This document shows, piece after piece, positions 1-12,102 of a DNA stretch of 64,000 bases (positions are counted from its first letter, which is position 1; the number at the start of each line of letters is the position of its first letter). Below the pieces are notes generated by a model. That model was not told the origin of the DNA. It ran no database searches and saw only the letters and a list, made by a program, of their open reading frames with translations. The stretch lies in contig JAECYW010000004.1 in assembly GCA_023014335.1 (NCBI GenBank), positions 2,728,001 through 2,792,000 of the forward strand. The letters run 5' to 3'. This DNA comes from Galerina marginata. Its lineage: Eukaryota > Basidiomycota > Agaricomycetes > Agaricales > Galerinaceae. Both the position numbers and the translations under genes were made by a program.

Positions 1-1263
1 GGCTCATTGTGATTTATATTGCGAGTACTAAGCCTCAGTGAAATTCGGAATGGGACAATCAACCAGTATTGGACTCAAATTATGAAAGTGAGAACGTTGT
101 ATATATATACATAGGAAGGTATTTAATCCTCTTTCTGCACCTTCTGGTTTGACAATAGAGGCAAATCGAAGGGATAACACTGGCAAGTGAAGGAAAAGTG
201 CAGATGGGAACGGTTTGGCCAAATCGGGAAGCTAGCTTGAGTTGACCTCAAGACGCCTCAAGCTGATTAGCCGAGCGCTCAAGTTTAGCTCATCTCAGCT
301 CGCGGCAACACTAGCTGTAATACGGGTCAAAATGATGCTAATCCTAGCGGCGCCTCGGCGCCAGTCCCCGACTCTTTTAACTCTGTACTAATTGGAAGGA
401 CGCTTCAAGTTTACCATAGCTGAGGGACTGTTAAATTTTTCGATTTCAATTCCCTTGTGAAAGATTTGAAAGAGTAAAAAATTAAATTCCTTGAGAAAAA
501 ATGTATTAAAGCTGGGATGCGGGAGGTACATACAATTTGAGAAAATAAACATTGAAAGGGTATTTCTGTAAGTGTTAATGTTACAGCCTCAAGCTGTATA
601 GTGCCAGCTTGTGTTGCTTCCGAGGTACAATGCCGCTTAATTAAATAGGTAGAAAATTGGGAATGGTCATATGAACCCTGGTACTTCAGTGATCCTCACT
701 GATCCAGCATGGCCTTGTTGCGCATCATTTCTAATCGTGCTCTTGTGCTATATTTCAAAATTTTGGTTAAATAATCGGTGAGGGATTTTCGAAAGACTTG
801 ATTGCGACAAGGATGAAAACGGGTAAATTTTACAAACATCTGGGGGTTAAGCATGATAACTTACGGTTTGGTCACTCTAATTCTAAGTTTGTTGTTGCCA
901 AAAGTACTATGTTCAAATCTGGATATGACAAAAAGGTGGTCAAGTCGTCAAGTGAAGCAAAATCAAAGCGAAATGGGTAGCCTTGGCCTCCCAGGCTCTT
1001 ACGGATGAGGATGGGAAGCCAAGATTGCTACAAAATGGGATGAATTGGGAAGATCAGTTACCCATTTGGATTTGGATAAATGAAATTATGTCAGCTAATT
1101 TTCCCATACGCTTGTAAAAGATTTTGGCGGAGAGGCCGGACGTTTGTGCACGACAGAGAACCCTCCTTGTCCTTCGGACAGAGTCGGGGACTCTGTATTT
1201 TATGTACATTGGGTGCCCTAATTATACCCTTTTCAAGGTTTCCACCCATCCATTCACAACAAG
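1..1263. other. No confident gene; AT-rich, possibly degraded sequence
   Basis: No exon-intron structure or recognisable domain was found on either strand. Short open frames, for example 798-980 plus, begin at TTG and have no family features. A near-palindrome at 1182-1198 (CAGAGTC, three bases, GACTCTG) shares a 13-base core in inverted orientation with 364-376. This may be a remnant of a small mobile element, but no target-site duplication or transposase was seen. Confidence 0.4.
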
Positions 1264-2269
1264 TCACTGCTTGAAATAATCCATGAAATGGTTGCGCAGA
1301 ACCAACATCTCTGTGACATTCATTACGCTTCCATCTGGTCCAGCAGGCAGCTTGCCAAGAAAATCTTCAATCTGGATGGGGGTCCATAGGGATACAGAGA
1401 ATAGGTATTCGTCACTGACACAGCCAATGTCAATGAAGCGCTTGAGGAAGCCAGTCATAGAAGGAATGCAGGTGTCAAGGAAGTGGTGGACACGGGCAAT
1501 TGGATGCCCAGCTTGTGGCTGAGGTACAACACCTTGCGAGCTTCGCGGCAGAGAAGCATGGCTGGGTGGTGGTCTGGGGAACGAGCTACTTTGAGGTTGC
1601 GAGCTTGAAGTAGACGGCGTTGGCAGAGGGATAGGAGACTCGGACCTGGGCCTGGCTACTGCATCGACCTGGCTCTGGCTCTGGTGAGACATCTGGATGT
1701 GCTGCGAACTTGAAGCTGCCAAGGGGGCAAGCAAATGATGACGCCTAGATGCAGATGGGGATTTGGGACAATATGATGCACTAGCCTGGAGTCTGCTCTG
1801 TGGCTTTGAGTTGGGAATACTCTGGCTGCGAGCTCGAACTCTCTCATTGGAAGAGTTTCCCTTGTTCTCTTTAAGTTTCATCAACTCGCGATGTCGACGT
1901 TTTGTGTGGTAACTGTTGACATAGTGCTTGAGAGACGGGTATGGTTGATTGAATATGTCGGGGTATATTTCCTCTAGCTTTGGGCAGGGTTTGAATGAGC
2001 TTCAGGATGGGCAAGGCAAAGTAAAGGTGAATAAAGGTACCTTTTTTTCTATCTTTCCAAAGGCATCAACCTGCTCGAAGAAGGGAACATAGCAGTGGAG
2101 GTACTTTTTGGAGAGCTTGATAATGTTTTCCTATCGAACAATGCAGGTTAAGTACGGAAGTGTGAGGTCAACTGACGCATATGGACAGATCTATTTGGCT
2201 ACTTACTCTTATGCCTTTGAAGCTTTCGTTGTTATTTTGCAGCTTTAAATCATGCTTTAGCATGTCCAT
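1264..2269 (-). CDS. Lineage-specific hypothetical protein, multi-exon
   Basis: I see a minus-strand gene with at least three exons. A first exon from an ATG at 2269 encodes a start like MDMLKHDLKL and ends at a GTAAGT donor. A second exon near 2140-2045 is lysine- and aromatic-rich. The long last exon holds a basic stretch (YHTKRRHREL), a Ser/Pro/Gln-rich low-complexity linker, and a compact C-terminal domain of about 75 residues (FLDTCIPSM, DIGCVSDEYL, AGPDG, HFMDYF). That C-terminal pattern resembles a domain I associate with many uncharacterised Agaricomycete proteins; no biochemical role is known to me. The open frame continues upstream of 2269 to about 2330, so the true start could be earlier. 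It lies divergently from the SERINC gene. Exon borders are inferred by reading, not by alignment. Confidence 0.5.
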
Positions 2270-2526
2270 CTTCGTTGCTGGGCACGCGACCTGAACCTGA
2301 GGAAACAGTGGATCGTAAATTTTCTGCTGTCTGTGAGAGAGATAAGAATTGCAAAAGCCTTTAGGATGACAGGTTCGACTCGTAAAGGTTGGAATTTAGG
2401 GCAAGCAATCAACAAGACGCGTACAAACGAGGAAGTTAGGGGCGACGTGATGGGAGTCACATGACATGACAATCTATAGTGACGACTGTTAATTACTCCT
2501 CTGCTTGTCTTCAACTTTCACGAACG

Positions 2527-4444
2527 ATGGGTCTTCTGTTGTCCCTACCACTTGCGGGTGGCCTAACCACTATCGCTACATCATGTATGGCAGGACTGGC
2601 ATTCTTCTGCACATCTACAGCAGGTAGTACTTCTTCTTCTTTCGGGTTGGACTTAACTCATGAACCGTGATGCGCAGCTTCCATGTTCTTCAAGTCGTGC
2701 AACTGTAATTCCTCAATTGCGACCCGTGTTGGCTTCGCTGTAGGCTGTACAATCCTATCTCTGTAGCCCCGAGATACTCACAATGTTCTTTAGATCATAT
2801 TCTCCCTCAATTCCATCCTCGCCTGGGTCATGAAGTCGGATTTTGCGATAAAGCTAATCGAGAAATGGAGCTTTGATTATATCAAAATGGACTGTGCAGG
2901 AGAAAAGTGCTATGGTGTTCTAGCGGTACTCCTCCAATGCTATCCTGCCAAGCGAAAGCGGAAACTTACCTCTCTTCCTAGGTTCATCGTATCTGTTTCG
3001 CACTAGCATTGTTCCACCTCATTCTGAGCTCACTGTTGATTGGCATCCAGGATACCAGAGATAAACGAGCCGCTATACAGAACGGGTAAGTTGGAAATAC
3101 ATCATCACTGTCCTCTTTTATCAATCAACTGACGGCATGTCCAGTTGGTGGGGCCCCAAAGTACTCCTTTGGTTCATCTTGGTTGGCGTCTCCTTCACAA
3201 TTCCAAATGGTTTCTTCATGTTTTGGGGAAACTATGTCGCCCTGATTGGTGCGACTATCTTTATCCTGCTCGGCCTTGTTCTACTTGTCGATTTCGCCCA
3301 CTCATGGTCGGAACTCTGCCTCGAAAATTGGGAGGATTCGTCCTCCAATTTCTGGCAATGGATCCTCATAGGGTCAACGGCATTGATGTACGCGTTCGCC
3401 ATCACCCTTACCGGCCTCTTATACGCATACTTCGCCCATTCTGGGTGTACGCTTAACCAATTCTTTATCTCGTTCAACCTCGCTCTATGCATCGTCATTA
3501 CCATCATGAGTGTTCATCCGACCGTCCAAGAGCGCAACCCACGCTCCGGCCTTGCCCAGTCATCCATGGTTGCCGCTTACTGCACTTACCTCATTGTATC
3601 TGCCCTCAGCAACCACGTCCATGAAACCAAGCAATGCAATCCTCTCCGGGACGGAAAGAAAACCCAAAAGGCGGTCCTCGTCATGGGCGGTATCTTCACA
3701 TTCTTGGCCATCGCATACTCGACAACACGGGCTGCAACGCAGAGTCGAGCACTAGTTGGAAAAGGGAAGAAGGGTCGCATCCAATTGCCTGATGATGAGG
3801 TACACTCAGAATTAGGAGTCGTGAACGTCCAGCCAGGTCGGACAGAGTCCCCAAGATACCAGGCTTTACTTGCAGCCGTTGAAGCTGGGTGTGTGCGATT
3901 CAATACTTTGTGAAGTGTTAGAACTTAACTGGCCCTAGTGCAATCCCTGCCTCTGCACTAAATGAACAAGATGAAGAGGACGACGAGGATGAGGTTGTTG
4001 GGGAATCTAGAGACGATGAACGTACTGGAACGCGATATAACGTAGGTTCGACGTGCACTACTTACCCCACTTAATCTGATACCCCTTGAACAGTATGCTT
4101 GGTTCCACGTCATCTTTGCTATTGGAGCCATGTACGTGGCAATGCTCCTAACGGACTGGTATGAATTCTGTCCTTTATATCGTCGTTGCTATATAACCTC
4201 TACGGTCATGCAGGAATGTCGTCTCCAAAGAACCTATCTCAGGACCTGTCGATCCCGACTTCAATGTGTACATCGGACGTTCAGAAGTCGCCATGTGGAT
4301 GCGGGTGGTTTCTGGATGGGTTTGTATTATCCTCTATATATGGAGTCTGCTTGCTCCTGTATTTATGCCAGATCGGTGAGTTATATATTTTTTGGACAAA
4401 ATATGATTGCTGCTGAGAGCTACACTAGGTTTGGCGATTATTGA
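2527..4444 (+). CDS. TMS1: SERINC/TMS1 family multi-pass membrane protein
   Basis: SERINC proteins are integral membrane proteins of vacuolar, endosomal or plasma membranes, linked in some organisms to serine-lipid incorporation or lipid scrambling. The start MGLLLSLPLAGG at 2527 is typical of the family. It is followed by a Cys-rich segment (SCNCNSS) after a first intron at about 2624-2679. The large central exon (3146-3891) encodes several hydrophobic helices, with family-like stretches such as PNGFFMFWGNY and VDFAHSWSE. Later short exons give a YAWFHVIFAIGAMYVAMLLTDW-like helix and a C-terminus resembling MWMRVVSGW, ending RFGDY at the stop at 4442-4444. About eight exons can be joined without a break, so the gene looks intact. 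An acidic loop (EDEEDDEDE type) precedes the penultimate helices, as in fungal homologs. Family assignment is strong; substrate is unknown. Confidence 0.9.
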
Positions 4445-5449
4445 TTTCATGTAGGTGCTACAACGCCCGACCACATATTACACGATATATATATATATAT
4501 TCCTCTGTGGATGGCGTTTGCCTCAAGAAAGTCTCTGCATATGAACTGCCAGGTGAACTATACTGATATAATCGCCATAAAACGCGTCAATTAGAACTTG
4601 TTGGATTCTAAAAGATTAGGTATGGCAATTTCCGATGGGTCGGACTGGCATCTAGGTCGTCTCTGAAGGGTCTCCGATCAGTCTCGACCACTATGACAGC
4701 AATCGACACTTCCCCGCTCCATCGCAGTCACCAAGTTGACTGCAACGGGACAAAGTGAGATAGGAAAGAAAAAGGCAGTAAAAAGGTTCACAGGTATTCC
4801 TTCGTTCTATTTCAAAGACGGCCAGAGAGTCAGATGCACAAACTTGATCGCAAGTCCCAACTATCAGTATGTATTTGAGCTAAAGCACCCTCCATAGCTT
4901 CAACTACTATTATTGGTGCCAGTATTTGTAAACACCCAATTCTGCCACTTCCACAGCACCTACTGCCTCCAAACTTGGCAGGCTAGCACAAAACTATCAG
5001 CAAAGTAAGAATATCCACTTCTTTTTTTTATTTAAGAAATTCTAAAAACGATCAAGAACTGGTCGAGATAAATGACCAGTGCCTTAGCCATAAGTATTTC
5101 TGTACCTCCTTCGAATTTTTGGTTGAAAAAATGACAACGACAAACTTTTCAATGGCTTTCTAGACAGCTAAGAGTTGTGCGTAAATTACATGGCGGATTT
5201 CCAAAAACGAGGTCAATGATGTAAATTAATTATCTCGTAATCATCAATGATGCATTGATACAGCACAGGCGCCCGCGACGACCCTGACGATGACTCCGGA
5301 ATCGGAGATATCTTGAACCTCCGACTCCGACATTTTGTTATTCGTGCCTTTGGGTCTTCGACATCCACACTCCTAGACCTCAATGCATTGAATGAACTAG
5401 CTACCTCTGTCCTCTACTCCCCTTGTGATATTTTCAAGGTTAACTAACC
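4445..5449. other. Intergenic, no gene seen
   Basis: About 1 kb between two plus-strand membrane-protein genes. It holds a short AT dinucleotide tract near 4486-4500 and AT-rich sequence but no convincing reading frame or RNA gene. The last few hundred bases are presumably the promoter of the downstream gene. Confidence 0.5.
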
Positions 5450-7224
5450 ATGGACGACATCGCACAAATCAGCTCTGTAGAAAACCAGGCGTCAGTGGCA
5501 CGTTCATCCGTTCAAGTTGGGCTAAGGTTATTGATAATTGACTTGCTTCCCAGTTTTGTTGTCAGTTGCATCGGAGTTGCAGCCCTTTGTACGCCTCTTC
5601 ATGGCCATGTTGTTGACTTCTGCAGACACTGAGACTTTTTGCAGCAATCCTCTACTACGATTACTTCTTGACGCTTTCTCTTGAATGTAGTCGTTTCTGG
5701 GCTTCCCGTCGGCTGACATGGGCGTCCACATTTTTTTATTTGAATCGATATCTCTCCCTCTTTGGCCACGTACCTGTTGCATTCCAATATTTTTGGAGAA
5801 TCCCGGGCCCAAATCGACTTGAAGTAAGCGCTCATGCAAGCTCGTTATTCCTTATTCTCACTAATATTGGTTTATCCTTAGCGGTGCGCCTTACTGCGTT
5901 AACAATAATCATTCTTTATACATCTTCCCTTAGATGTATACGTTTTCTGTTATTCCATCAATACCTCGCGGTAGTGATACAAGTTATCGTCGGAAGTACG
6001 TGTTATTTCTCCATCAAACGCAGGAGAACGGATTGAAACCATTATCAAGTCCTTCTTATCATGCGCACATATGCCCTATATAATTGTCGTAAATCCATTC
6101 TTTTGTTGCTTTGCTCAGCAGGGCTGGTTGTCGTCGGCTTCGGCATAGTGAGTCAACGCGAGCATCGTTAACATCATACAAAGCACTGATTTGTACCCTA
6201 GTGGTGTGTTACGAGTGGACAAGGGACAGCCCACACTGCAGACGAGCTCCCGCTCACTGGATGCCACTTACCAAGCACTAGAAATGCGTCAGTGCCCATA
6301 TTTAACTTTGCTGATTAGAAATTTATTCCTATATCTATTGCTGTTCCACAGATCTAAAAGTGTGTAGCCTGATTATCCTCATCCTTTCTTCAAAAATCCT
6401 AACTGCGATTCAAACGCAGGACTAGCATCAGCGTGGGCCGGGATGTTTTGCTTCGATATATTGATATTTTTCTTGACGTTGTACAAATCTTTGACACATC
6501 AACGGGGCAGAACTACTACGATCTTGCATGTCATGATGCGTGATGGTATGTATTGGAAATTTACTGCTCAAATATTGCTCGTTAACCAGTCGGTGCTGGT
6601 AGGCACTATTTATTTTGGGTGAGCATACGCGAAAGACAGCCTATTTTTGACTCAATTATGGTTTACCTTTCAAGGGCCATGATGGCTGCTTGTGTGTCTG
6701 TAATTATTTCACTTCATGTATGTTCTCCCTTCCTTCCTGTCGCTTCACGCTAAAAAATACCTCAGATTTCTCCAGTCAGCATTTTTATTGCTTTTATTTA
6801 TTGCCATCTCACTTCTACTCTAGAGTTACGAACAAGGGGTAACGACAACCCTCACGAACGTGTAAGCTCTACAGACGCTGAGCCAGGAACGTTACTCATA
6901 CATCTTCCCCACCACAGTATTTCCTCCACGATGATTTCCCGGCTCATGCTCAACATCCGCAACCCGAAATTGAACTCTAGTTACCGCGGTGAGCGATTGG
7001 CCACAACCAGGAGGCCATCGCAAGCGGTCTTTACAAGCATCGTTACCACCTCGATAGAAGGAGAAGATTGTTATTTAAGGACGCGCGAAGAGCCACCTGT
7101 CAAAGTCCGTCATGTTGGTGAGCAGCACTTGGATGAATCCATTTTCACTGTTCTTGCATTGATAGGTCGAAAAGACATTGAACTAGAACTTGTTTCCCAG
7201 AAAAAGCCTCTTGAAGGCGTCTAA
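5450..7224 (+). CDS. DUF6533-type multi-pass membrane protein (hypothetical)
   Basis: The gene starts with ATG at 5450 (MDDIAQISS) and ends with a Lys-rich tail at the stop at 7222-7224. After the first intron (about 5527-5626) the exon encodes a sequence of the type AAILYYDYFLTL, SLECSRFW, FYLNRYLSL. This Y-D-Y-hydrophobic/E-W/RYL pattern is the hallmark of the DUF6533 N-terminal domain common in Agaricomycetes. Further exons between 5830 and 6900 encode hydrophobic helices separated by short introns, giving perhaps seven membrane spans in total. The C-terminal exon is hydrophilic and presumably cytosolic. Function is unknown. Exon boundaries in 5830-6930 were only partly resolved, so disruption there cannot be excluded. 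Confidence 0.6.
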
Positions 7225-7740
7225 ATCATAGCGTTGCCTGTGACTTGTATTATTAGGAATGCCTCTAGAATAACTAGACACATGTAACATACGATGACTG
7301 TCTAAACATATGTATACTCCGTACCACTCCTGACCAAACGCCTTAAAATCTCGAGATAGAATACATGAACCCGGCTGCTGTTCATCGAAGAAGGATATCA
7401 GAGGGATTCTGCCAAGGTCGACATTATTCATCCAAGCAAATATTTCGTGAAGGACGCGGGAATCGGAGCTTTCAGGGCAAATGGTACTCAGAATCTTAGC
7501 CAGTAATAGCAGTTTATCCAATTGCTGTTCCTACTCGGCGTGGACGTTCAGGCAAAGCAGGTGTGACTGGCCATGGCGGTCAACACTTAGCAAATTGAGT
7601 ATATATGGCAGGCCCGGGGCCGTATTGAAGCGGAGGAGCGTCTAGCACTCCTTTGTCACAACGAGGTCGGGGTGGGCATCTTTGCCGAGCGTCGGTGTGG
7701 AGGGTGACGAAGAAAAGTTGAGAACGCGTAAATAGTTTTG
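7183..7740 (-). pseudogene. Decayed coding sequence, F-box/LRR-like style, two in-frame TAG codons
   Basis: Reading the minus strand from 7740 to 7183 in a single frame gives a convincing protein-like sequence (LRVLNFSSS, then PDLVVTKEC, stop, TLLRFNTAPGLPYI, then LLCLNVHAE, stop, EQQLDKLLLLAKIL and about 100 more residues). It is interrupted only by TAG codons at 7644-7642 and 7533-7531. There is no ATG at the 5' end: a TGA closes the frame at 7743-7741. The 3' end overlaps the end of the DUF6533-like gene in antisense orientation. The leucine-rich style resembles lineage-specific Agaricomycete F-box proteins, but the family is a guess. I read it as a truncated, recently inactivated copy. 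Confidence 0.45.
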
Positions 7741-8033
7741 TCAGGTCAACCGATCCCGGTCATGATCAAGCTTCATGGGCCTAAGGAATGATTAAATTAA
7801 TGAGCCACCGATACCGACAATGGGGCACTCGTTAACTTTCGTTAAGCATTGTTCGACGCGGTAACGTGACTCATGTACTAGCCCATCAAACAGAAACACC
7901 GCACCACCCGCTCTCTTTCCTTCCTAGGAAAAGCGTATCACAGAAGAATTGTGCCACTGTGGCCCAGTTAGGTTTATATAAATTTTGAAGGCAAGTTGGC
8001 TGACATTTCTCGAATTCGACTGCATATTCAACG
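7741..8033 (+). promoter_or_regulatory. Promoter of FunK1 copy 1, with palindrome and TATA box
   Basis: A perfect palindrome GCCAC-T-GTGGC lies at 7953-7963, followed 12 bases later by a TATATAAA-type box at 7975-7982, with the ATG at 8034. The same palindrome and TATA arrangement precedes the inverted paralog (18581-18610). Similarity between the two upstream regions extends further out, for example the CCGCACC/GGTGCTGCGGTG and GGTAACGTGAC segments. This shows that the promoter was duplicated together with the gene. Confidence 0.5.
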
Positions 8034-10428
8034 ATGGCTGATCCTCAGGCGTCCACTTCCAGGGATACTACCCTCACCCAGTCGCCCACCGCACCCCGTC
8101 CAAAGGCAAACTCTATACAGTTTACACCCGTAAAACCATCACCGCCAATCGCCAAGCAGTTTTCCAGCGAGCCTTCCACCCCGCTTCGAACATCTGGTGC
8201 CACTCAACCCGCATTGACGACAATATCCACGCCTATCGTGAAGAAGATTGCCAGCGACGTCACCCATAAGAAGCTATTAACACACGTTCGAATGGATCCA
8301 GCATTGAAAGAAGAGCTGGAGATGAGCCAGCTGCTCGATGTACCAGGATTGGTTGAATATTTGTTTCCAGACGAATCTCTTCCTATCCCTTTTTCCGCCC
8401 TATCAACCATCGCGATGAGGGATCTCTACGACGCGAACGAGGGACGATGGGAAGGTTGCCCAGACCTGTCGTTGTACTCCTCGACCGACCGAGAGGAGAA
8501 GGCACTGGCCGCTTTCCTAAACAACTTCGAGGAAAAACTGGCCTACATCTGCGTTTCGGAGAGAGAGCTTCCACAATATTCGCAACGTAAATGGCACAGC
8601 CAACAGAGCAGTGTCCCCCTGCCAGGAGGGCCAAATGCGAAACGAAAGCCTGACCTCGTCCTCACCGAAAAGGACGATATCGTGAGCTGGACCAAGACGA
8701 TGGTCCACCTAGAGCTCAGGTCAGGCTTTAGCGACAAAAACGTCAATACAGCCTTCAATCAGCTCGTCAATGGCGCCTATATGGTGTTTTCCTCCCAAGG
8801 CGGTCGGCGTTTCCACATCGGCGTTTCCTTCTGTCGTTACGATGTACGGGTCTACGTATTTGACCGTGCAGGAGTAGTCGGGTCCATGCCAATCAAGATG
8901 CATAGCCAACCAGATACATTTGTCCGCCTTATGGCTGGCTTGATGTTCGCCGACCCTTCTTTGCTCGGTTATGATCCGACCATCGTCCGCAGACCTGGCA
9001 ACCGCCGCTTCATCACGGTCGACGGCAAAAAATACGAGATAATCGAGGCGGTCTTCATAAGCGACTCTATACGTGGCAGGGGAACAGTGTGTTGGCGAGT
9101 TCGACGTGATGGCATTGAATATGTTGTCAAAGACCTTTGGGCTGATATTTCTCGTGGCCATACTGAAGCCGACATTCTGAAGCGAGCGGAGGGCATCAAG
9201 GGTGTGGCGCAGATTGTTGCGGAAGAGATTGTTCAGGTCGGCGGAGAAAACGATACAACTGCCCGGGTCCGTGCTATAATCGACAGAAAGAAATATGCCA
9301 GGGCTAAATGGCTCGACGAGCTGGAAACTCGCGTGCATCGCAGGATTGTCATGACGCCGTTCGCCGTTGGCCTAACCCACTTCTCAACGAAGAAAGAATT
9401 GATATCAGTTTTCATTGACGCTATTGAAAGTACGCATTTCTCACCAATTATCTTGTTTTGATTCTTAAGAAATTCCGCTATAGCTCATCGCCGTCTGGTT
9501 GAGAAGGGTATACTCCACCGAGATATCAGCCTCCATAATGTCATGATCTATGAGCCTATTCCATCAAGTGACACAGAAAAGGCCGATGCGCAGTGTTGCG
9601 ATGGTGAACCAGTTGGTGGCACCCAGTACAAGGACGGGAAGACAGGACCACGTCGAGGTCTTATCATTGACCTCGACTACGCAATATTCATGGAGGAGGA
9701 AGACAGGGATGTCGCCACTGGTCATAGGACTGTAAGTACCATGTTGCCTGACTGCTGCTTTATCACTCACGCTGTGTCTGTAGGGTACACTGCCCTTCAT
9801 GGCGATAGATATGCTATTGGGAGGCAAGAAGCACGAGCCTCGCCACGACTTGGAATCATTCTTTTATGTCCTCCTCTGGATTTGTTGGAATTACGCGGGG
9901 CCAAAGAATACCGAGCGACAAAACTTCGACATAATGGCGACCGGTGTGAAAGACTGGATATATAGCGATGACTTCGAAGAAACAGGGACGGCAAAATTCG
10001 AAAAAATGACGGCGAGCGGCGCAGCGTTCAAAAGAGGGAGCTTGAAACTCTTCGCACCATATTTCGAAGACCTCAAGGTCTGCGTAACGAAATTGCGAGA
10101 TCTGATTTTCCACGACTATGGCGAACAGGACATAAGTCACCAAGGGGTAATCGATATCCTCAAGGAGACACTCAAAACGCTTCCAGATGAAGAGGACTGG
10201 TCATGGGAAGATGACAAGGAGGGTTATGGTAGGAAGTCAGTCGCCGGCAAAAAGCGGAAGTTTGAACAAGATATGCCAACGATCAGGGAAGAGAACGAGG
10301 GCGAGCAACAACCACGGGGGATTGGGAGCAAACGGGCAAGAACCTTGGACGTTAAGCAGCCGGTGACGCGTTCGCAAACGAAGGTTCCAGATTATCGCAG
10401 CGAACGAACGAAACGTCCACCTCGCTGA
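8034..10428 (+). CDS. FunK1-family protein kinase, copy 1
   Basis: FunK1 kinases are a large Agaricomycotina-expanded family of eukaryotic-type kinases of unknown role. Three exons (8034-9429, 9484-9731, 9784-10428) join cleanly to about 762 residues. The first ~165 residues are a Ser/Thr/Pro-rich tail followed by a LLTHVRMDP block. The N-terminal FunK1 region (RKPDLVL, HIGVSFCRYDVRVYVFDRAG) leads into the kinase core: lysine in EYVVKDLWAD, catalytic loop HRDISLHNVM, DFG-equivalent IDLDYA, then GTLPFMAIDML and HDLESFFYVLLW. The C-terminal tail is acidic, then Lys/Arg-rich (GSKRARTLD), possibly nuclear. Start chosen at the first ATG after the TATA box. A paralog lies inverted at 16214-18533. 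All key catalytic residues look present. Confidence 0.93.
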
Positions 10429-10834
10429 AATCGAAAACGCCGTGCACTGCTTTGAGATTCCTGTTGTCTATGTTGTAAAGCTAGAAGTGTTCAAGAATGT
10501 ATACGTAACTGTTGCGCACCATATTTTTTGTAGTCTAGTTCACCCTCCTGATAATCGTATGTATATACCGGTTTGTGTCCAACTCGAATTCATATTTTCG
10601 GAAATTGTTTAGGTGGTTGTTGCTGGCGTCAACGAAGTAAGCAGAAAAGCGGTGATGGTGGTTTGTCAAGGAGCGTGTCATGACTCGGAACTCCTGCCAT
10701 TTTGAGGTTGCCCCCACTTCATATTTTTCCCTAAGATTCAGAACTCAATTACTGCCCAACACAATATTTTACAGCGTCAAGCTACTGGAATGTACAGTCG
10801 AACAACTGGGACTATCGCAGTTAAACTTTTAAAA
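10429..10834. other. Intergenic between convergent genes
   Basis: This stretch holds the 3' flanks of the FunK1 gene (plus) and the aldolase gene (minus). No gene, repeat or RNA was recognised. Confidence 0.5.
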
Positions 10835-11930
10835 TTACAAGGCCTTTTCCATCACGATCAAGTCAGCGAGGACCTGGTAGTATTTATGTTCTTCCAGTGT
10901 TTCGACCTTGACCGCCTTCAGAGGACCGCGAACGTGATGTTCTCCATATCCAAAATTCTTCGAGATGACAGCCTTGATTCCTCCTATGCCACCGACCTTT
11001 GAAGCGGCCCAATCTCCATGCCCAAGTTTGCCTTGAAGATCCATGGCCTCCTTGGTTTTGCCCTCCTGGAACAATTTGTAAAGTTGGCCATGTAGCTTGG
11101 GCAATAAGTTGACCAGAGCAGCAATAGTGCCAGCGCTGCCGGCATTTAGGCCATGAAGAAAGGTGTCAGTGCGCCCAGCATAAACAGAGAATTCGGTTGA
11201 CGGAATGCGAGAGGTGATGCGCTGCAGCTTTCCAATATTTCCGCATGAAAGCTTAGTCCCAACTATATTAGGATGCTCTGCAAGAGTTGAGATAGTGTCC
11301 GAGTCGAGATCCTGTCCAGCGGTGACTGTTGGGAAGTTGTATATCATGGTTGGAATCGGAGAGGCATCTGCAACCTGGAGAGCTGTTAGCGAACTAGGTA
11401 AGTCAGGCGAACGGGAGAACAACGCGCTTCCCGGTGAAAACGAAGGATATTCTCGATGGTCATTTGAGGAGGCCAGGTTGAAGGAGTGAGGACAAGAGCA
11501 TGGGACGCCCCTGCTTCCTTTGCATCCACACAGAGCTTCTTCGTTTCACGCGTCGATTGGGCTCCTGTTCCTGCAATAACGAGCACTTTTTTGTAACCGT
11601 TTTCATCGAGGGTCTGCCGGGTGAGTGAAATGGCCTGCTTCCGTTCTTCATGCGACCTGCTCTTGTATTAGGTCGTTTGTGGTGAAGAATAATTGTAAAA
11701 GCGAACAGATGCTGCGCTTCGCCATTGGAGCCCTGAACCAGTATGCCCGTCACTCCACCCTAGAAGCTTTGGCATTAGTTGCAGGTTCTGCTGACTGATG
11801 GAATCATCTCCACCTGAGCAAGTCGGAGGATGTGTGCTTTGATCGAAGGAAAGTGGAGATCTTCATTCTCGTCAAAGAAAAGGACTGCTGGGACATAGTA
11901 TCCAGGGGGCGGAGGAATAGACCTGGTCAT
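10835..11930 (-). CDS. DHDPS/HOGA-family aldolase (DapA superfamily)
   Basis: The family comprises class I aldolases/lyases (dihydrodipicolinate synthase, 4-hydroxy-2-oxoglutarate aldolase and relatives) that act through a Schiff-base lysine. The ATG at 11930 gives an N-terminus of the type MTRSIPPPPGYYVPAV. Joined exons then give GVTGILVQGSNGEAQHL (the GxxGE loop), SHEERKQAI, VLVIAGTGAQSTRET, TPSTWPPQM, the tyrosine motif PTMIYNFP, and GTKLSCGN holding the probable Schiff-base lysine. Splices consistent with the frame are a donor inside QHL|SHEE and an intron after FHREA. The C-terminus (LADLIVMEKAL) is complete. Fungal lysine synthesis uses the alpha-aminoadipate route, so a true DapA role is unlikely; a catabolic keto-acid aldolase is the better inference. 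It is head-to-head with MGM1 over 172 bp. Confidence 0.88.
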
Positions 11931-12102
11931 GGTGCAGATGAAGCATCCTGGATTATCGATGGAGGAAGCAAGTGAGAGAGTTATCTAATCTGTTATTTTG
12001 GTCTGTTTGTTTTGAACGGCAAACATTTCGCAGCCCTGCCGACAAAGTATCTTTGGCTCGGGCTTTCACCGTCGTCCAATAGCCCATTCTCCCTTGACCG
12101 CG

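Noticed and set aside
8721..9338. 205-residue minus-strand frame within FunK1 copy 1, mirrored by 17280-17870 plus in copy 2
   Set aside because: The mirror frame is preserved only because the sense proteins are paralogous; it has no start context or motifs of its own.
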